A stretch of DNA of 64,000 bases from Fictibacillus phosphorivorans (GTDB lineage: Bacteria; Bacillota; Bacilli; Bacillales; Fictibacillaceae). Shown piece by piece: positions 61,874-64,000 of the stretch. The stretch is from the NCBI RefSeq assembly GCF_001619875.1, contig NZ_LRFC01000034.1:62001-126000 (forward strand), in the 5' to 3' direction. Within the stretch, counting starts at the first letter, position 1; each line of letters opens with the position of its first letter. A program made the position numbers and the translations under genes. The notes under the pieces were generated by a model, which was not told the origin of the DNA, did no database searches, and saw only the letters and a program-made list of their open reading frames with translations.

Positions 61874-62293
61874 ATGAGACTGGACCATACAGGCATTGCC
61901 GTTAGAAGGATAGATGAAGCAATAGAATTCTATACAAACGTATTAGGCGGTAAGCTAACTGAACGATATACGAGTGAAAAACCTGGAGTGGAAACACATA
62001 TTGCGGTAATTGAGTTGGAGAATCAGGTCATCGAACTGTTAGAGCCAACAAGCAAAACTTCGCCGATCGAGCGCTTTATCCGTCAGAAGGGAAAAGGAGT
62101 CCATCATCTCGCCTATGAGGTGGATGATCTGATTCAAACCATTGAAGAGTTTGAAAGTAGAGGATATACCTTTTTAAAAGGTACGTATCGCACCAATCCA
62201 TATGGAAGACGGTTGATTTACATGAATCCCGCGCATTCACAGGGACAGATTATTGAACTGTGTGATTATCCAGAAAAGAAAAAGGAGAGGTAA
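61874..62293 (+). CDS. VOC protein, methylmalonyl-CoA epimerase-like
   Basis: A 139-aa two-module VOC protein. LDHTGIAVRRIDEAIEFYTN holds the first histidine ligand, GVHHLAYEVDD the second and QIIELCDY the glutamate, the arrangement of methylmalonyl-CoA epimerase, which interconverts R and S isomers. No mutase or propionyl-CoA carboxylase gene is near, so the reaction is an inference. AGAGGTGATC fits ATG 61874. Confidence 0.82.
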   Translation: MRLDHTGIAVRRIDEAIEFYTNVLGGKLTERYTSEKPGVETHIAVIELENQVIELLEPTSKTSPIERFIRQKGKGVHHLAYEVDDLIQTIEEFESRGYTFLKGTYRTNPYGRRLIYMNPAHSQGQIIELCDYPEKKKER

Positions 62294-62320
62294 CTTGAAA
62301 AAGTGAGTTCTCCTTTTTTT
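62281..62320 (+). terminator. Terminator overlapping the end of the VOC gene
   Basis: AAAGGAGA (62281-62288) pairs with TCTCCTTT (62309-62316), then T residues; the stop codon lies in the loop side. Confidence 0.75.
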
Positions 62321-62385
62321 GTCTTTTCATGTGAAACGAATTTCTTTACAATAAATTATAAGAATATTCTGTAAAGGGTGAAGAT

Positions 62386-63342
62386 ATGAAATGGACAGCT
62401 GATCTGGAGCACTTTCCCTACCCGTTTAAGGGATCAACCTACCGTTATTCGAATAACTCCATCCCGATGATTACACCAATTAGTGTAGAAATTACCCCAG
62501 ACTACAAAAATGAAATGCTTCTAAAGCGGAACCTTTTAACCCATCATCCTGACCGCTGCTATCAATCACTTCCCCACACCAAGACAGCACAGTGGGAAAT
62601 TGTTGAACTCGTTATTGATCACCTTGCCGCGCATTATCCAAATGAATTTACAATTGAGAAACAAAATTCAACCTGGATTTTTTCTAACAAACTTTTAGAC
62701 GAGAAGGTAGAATTCGTCTTTGGTGATTTACAATCACTGCCCTGTGAGCCGTTAGCTTTTATAAGCCATCACGTGCAGGAAGACCTCATTCTAATGATGC
62801 AGCGTGACGATGACTTGTATCTTGATGCCGGACAGCTCTGTTTTCCTGCGAACTGGTCGCTTGCCTTTAATATAGGTATGAAGTTCAAAAACATTCATCA
62901 TCCAATTCCAGGTTTTAAAGAGGAAGGGTTGGACGATCGGATCTTACAGTTTTTGTTGAGACTTGAAGCTGGGAACCCATGGGAACGAAAAAATTGGTCA
63001 CTGATGGCAGGTGACAGGCTTGATACTTCACTGGAAACCTTCGATCAATGGGGTCAGCTTCGTAAACAGGTTACAAAAGAAAATGCAGGGAAGCTTGTTC
63101 ATATTCGAGTGGAGGTACAGAAATTGTTTCGGTTATCACAAACAAACAACATACTTTTCACCATTCACACGCACTTGCTTTCTCTTGAACAATTAACTGC
63201 AATTCCAGAGTGGCTGCAGCAATTTTATGATATTCTGTCAAAACTTCCTCCTCATATTGTCGAGTACAAAGGCATTTCTCTCTATAAAAATGCCGTGTTG
63301 AAATACTTGGAGAAACAGCTGGAACGAGTGAAGGCCACATGA
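62386..63342 (+). CDS. DUF3445 haem-dependent oxidative N-demethylase-like protein
   Basis: A 318-aa protein of the DUF3445 family, found in oxidative N-demethylases and dimethylamine monooxygenase operons. Visible family marks are PFPYPFKG-like start (HFPYPFKGS), QEDLILMMQ, FPANWSLAFNIGM and WERKNWSLMAGDR. It probably carries the haem site. The next two genes, a DmmA-like protein and a ferredoxin-reductase-type protein, complete the pattern for oxygen-dependent N-demethylation of a methylated amine. ATG overlap of 4 bp with the next gene. Confidence 0.85.
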   Translation: MKWTADLEHFPYPFKGSTYRYSNNSIPMITPISVEITPDYKNEMLLKRNLLTHHPDRCYQSLPHTKTAQWEIVELVIDHLAAHYPNEFTIEKQNSTWIFSNKLLDEKVEFVFGDLQSLPCEPLAFISHHVQEDLILMMQRDDDLYLDAGQLCFPANWSLAFNIGMKFKNIHHPIPGFKEEGLDDRILQFLLRLEAGNPWERKNWSLMAGDRLDTSLETFDQWGQLRKQVTKENAGKLVHIRVEVQKLFRLSQTNNILFTIHTHLLSLEQLTAIPEWLQQFYDILSKLPPHIVEYKGISLYKNAVLKYLEKQLERVKAT

Positions 63343-63794
63343 ATAGTGAAGCTCTCTTTATTAATGGAAAGAGAAAGTATATCTTTTGTGGAGATGATCA
63401 AGGTTTAAAACTGTTAAGTAGCGTGATGGAAAAGGTAATAGAAGAAGGACTGATTCATGAACGATTTCTTCTCTCAGACCGGAAAATGCCCTTGTTGGAA
63501 GATTTCTTAAGATCTCAAAATATGGGCACTTTTCTGTATTTGGCTATCCCGTTCTCAGAGCTTCAGCGATTCCGTACAGCTATAGAGGATATCGGATATT
63601 CTGATGAAGAAGTGCAGTACATTGGCTATGGGGAGAAAATCATTTCCTTGTTTTGCTGCCGTTGTCATGAAATCAATAAAACAAAGCATGAGCAAAAAAG
63701 ACTGTTTTGTCAGGGCTGTGGTTTAGATCTTGAAGTTTCAGACCATTATTCTGACTTGCACGACGCATTCCTAGGCTATGTTGCAAAACTATAG
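63339..63794 (+). CDS. dmmA: DmmA-like dimethylamine monooxygenase subunit
   Basis: A 151-aa protein with a C-terminal zinc-ribbon-like pair CCRCHEIN and FCQGCGLDLEV. Size, cysteine pattern and position match DmmA-type subunits. It overlaps the DUF3445 gene by 4 bp. Confidence 0.72.
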   Translation: MNSEALFINGKRKYIFCGDDQGLKLLSSVMEKVIEEGLIHERFLLSDRKMPLLEDFLRSQNMGTFLYLAIPFSELQRFRTAIEDIGYSDEEVQYIGYGEKIISLFCCRCHEINKTKHEQKRLFCQGCGLDLEVSDHYSDLHDAFLGYVAKL

Positions 63795-63807
63795 GAGGTG
63801 GGCTTAG

Positions 63808-64000
63808 TTGTATAACGAATCTACAATATCCGTTAGAATCACCTCCATTGTGCAAGAGACGGAGCAAGTTAAGAGGTTTACATTAGCGGCAGCAAACGGC
63901 GATGGCCTTCCGCGGTTTAGTGGAGGTTCGCATATCTCGACTTACCTTGAAACGCCGAAAGGATTACTCATTAGGCAGTACTCTTTGACCAGTCATCCTG
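63808..64000 (+). CDS. Ferredoxin-reductase-type oxidoreductase (DmmB/PDR-like), N-terminal part
   Basis: The gene starts at TTG 63808 after GGAGGTG and runs off the window. The first 64 residues, MYNESTISVRITSIVQETEQ onward, show the FAD/FMN domain start of phthalate-dioxygenase-reductase-like proteins, with SGGSHISTYL and the flavin motif RQYSLTSHP. It would pass electrons from NAD(P)H to the demethylase. It is 13 bp after dmmA. Confidence 0.85.
   Translation, partial: MYNESTISVRITSIVQETEQVKRFTLAAANGDGLPRFSGGSHISTYLETPKGLLIRQYSLTSHP

Overview
The window is chromosomal DNA of a low-GC, endospore-forming Bacillaceae bacterium. The signs are AGGAGG-type ribosome sites, frequent TTG/GTG starts, cre- and Fur-like boxes, a sigma-W-like promoter, T-box and cobalamin riboswitch leaders, and Bacillus-type loci (sipW-tasA, xpaC-yaaN, ytrA-like GntR/ABC). 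A Fictibacillus- or alkaliphile-like Bacillaceae fits, partly because menaquinone genes of the futalosine route (mqnB, mqnD) are present, but I cannot fix the genus from sequence alone.

Layout. 1-2.4 kb: end of an M4 neutral protease, sstT, a VOC protein. 2.8-12 kb: a pentose/multiple-sugar module with a binding lipoprotein, ABC ATPase and permease, then a sugar-sensor protein, LytS/YesM-type kinase, YesN-type AraC regulator and a second XylF-like lipoprotein. 12-16.8 kb: FG-GAP-like protein, an unlisted 45-aa membrane peptide, OYE-type flavin oxidoreductase, FAD amine oxidase, and a divergent HTH / von Willebrand A pair. 16.8-20.7 kb: GntR-ABC operon ending in a threonine aldolase. 21-26.2 kb: TasA/SipW/DUF4047-like matrix locus, full-length M4 protease, NprR-like regulator. 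26.3-32 kb: LacI-controlled beta-glucoside uptake operon whose first permease gene is frameshifted. 32-41.5 kb: small proteins, UgtP-like glycosyltransferase, a cobalamin riboswitch with no evident B12 target, thioesterase, peroxiredoxin/ferritin-like pair, LytTR-DUF3021 pair, SSS symporter. 41.7-46.6 kb: recQ, an rRNA methyltransferase, mqnB, mqnD. 47-52.5 kb: tandem P-loop NTPase, a long intergenic region with two tandem structured RNA motifs, WGR/DUF4240 protein, a dispersed palindromic element, xpaC-yaaN. 52.5-59.8 kb: T-box-brnQ, L,D-transpeptidase, Fur-type siderophore ABC operon. 59.9-64 kb: ECF sigma/anti-sigma pair, methylmalonyl-CoA epimerase-like protein, and the start of a dimethylamine-monooxygenase-like operon cut by the window end.

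Two things stand out as not explained by ordinary annotation. First, at 48917-49144 two tandem ~103-nt motifs share conserved loops while all four of their helices differ in sequence but keep pairing, which is the signature of a structured RNA; I do not recognise the family. Second, six intergenic regions (2501, 20804, 35141, 39789, 40534, 46568) carry arrays of five or six short units with a strict 20- or 21-bp period (two turns of DNA), each locus with its own core word; the first and third are inverted copies of the same array type. Further points are the frameshift in the sugar permease, the orphan cobalamin riboswitch, direct repeats 21 bp apart before the LytTR gene, and two leaders where the ribosome site or start codon is in an inverted repeat.
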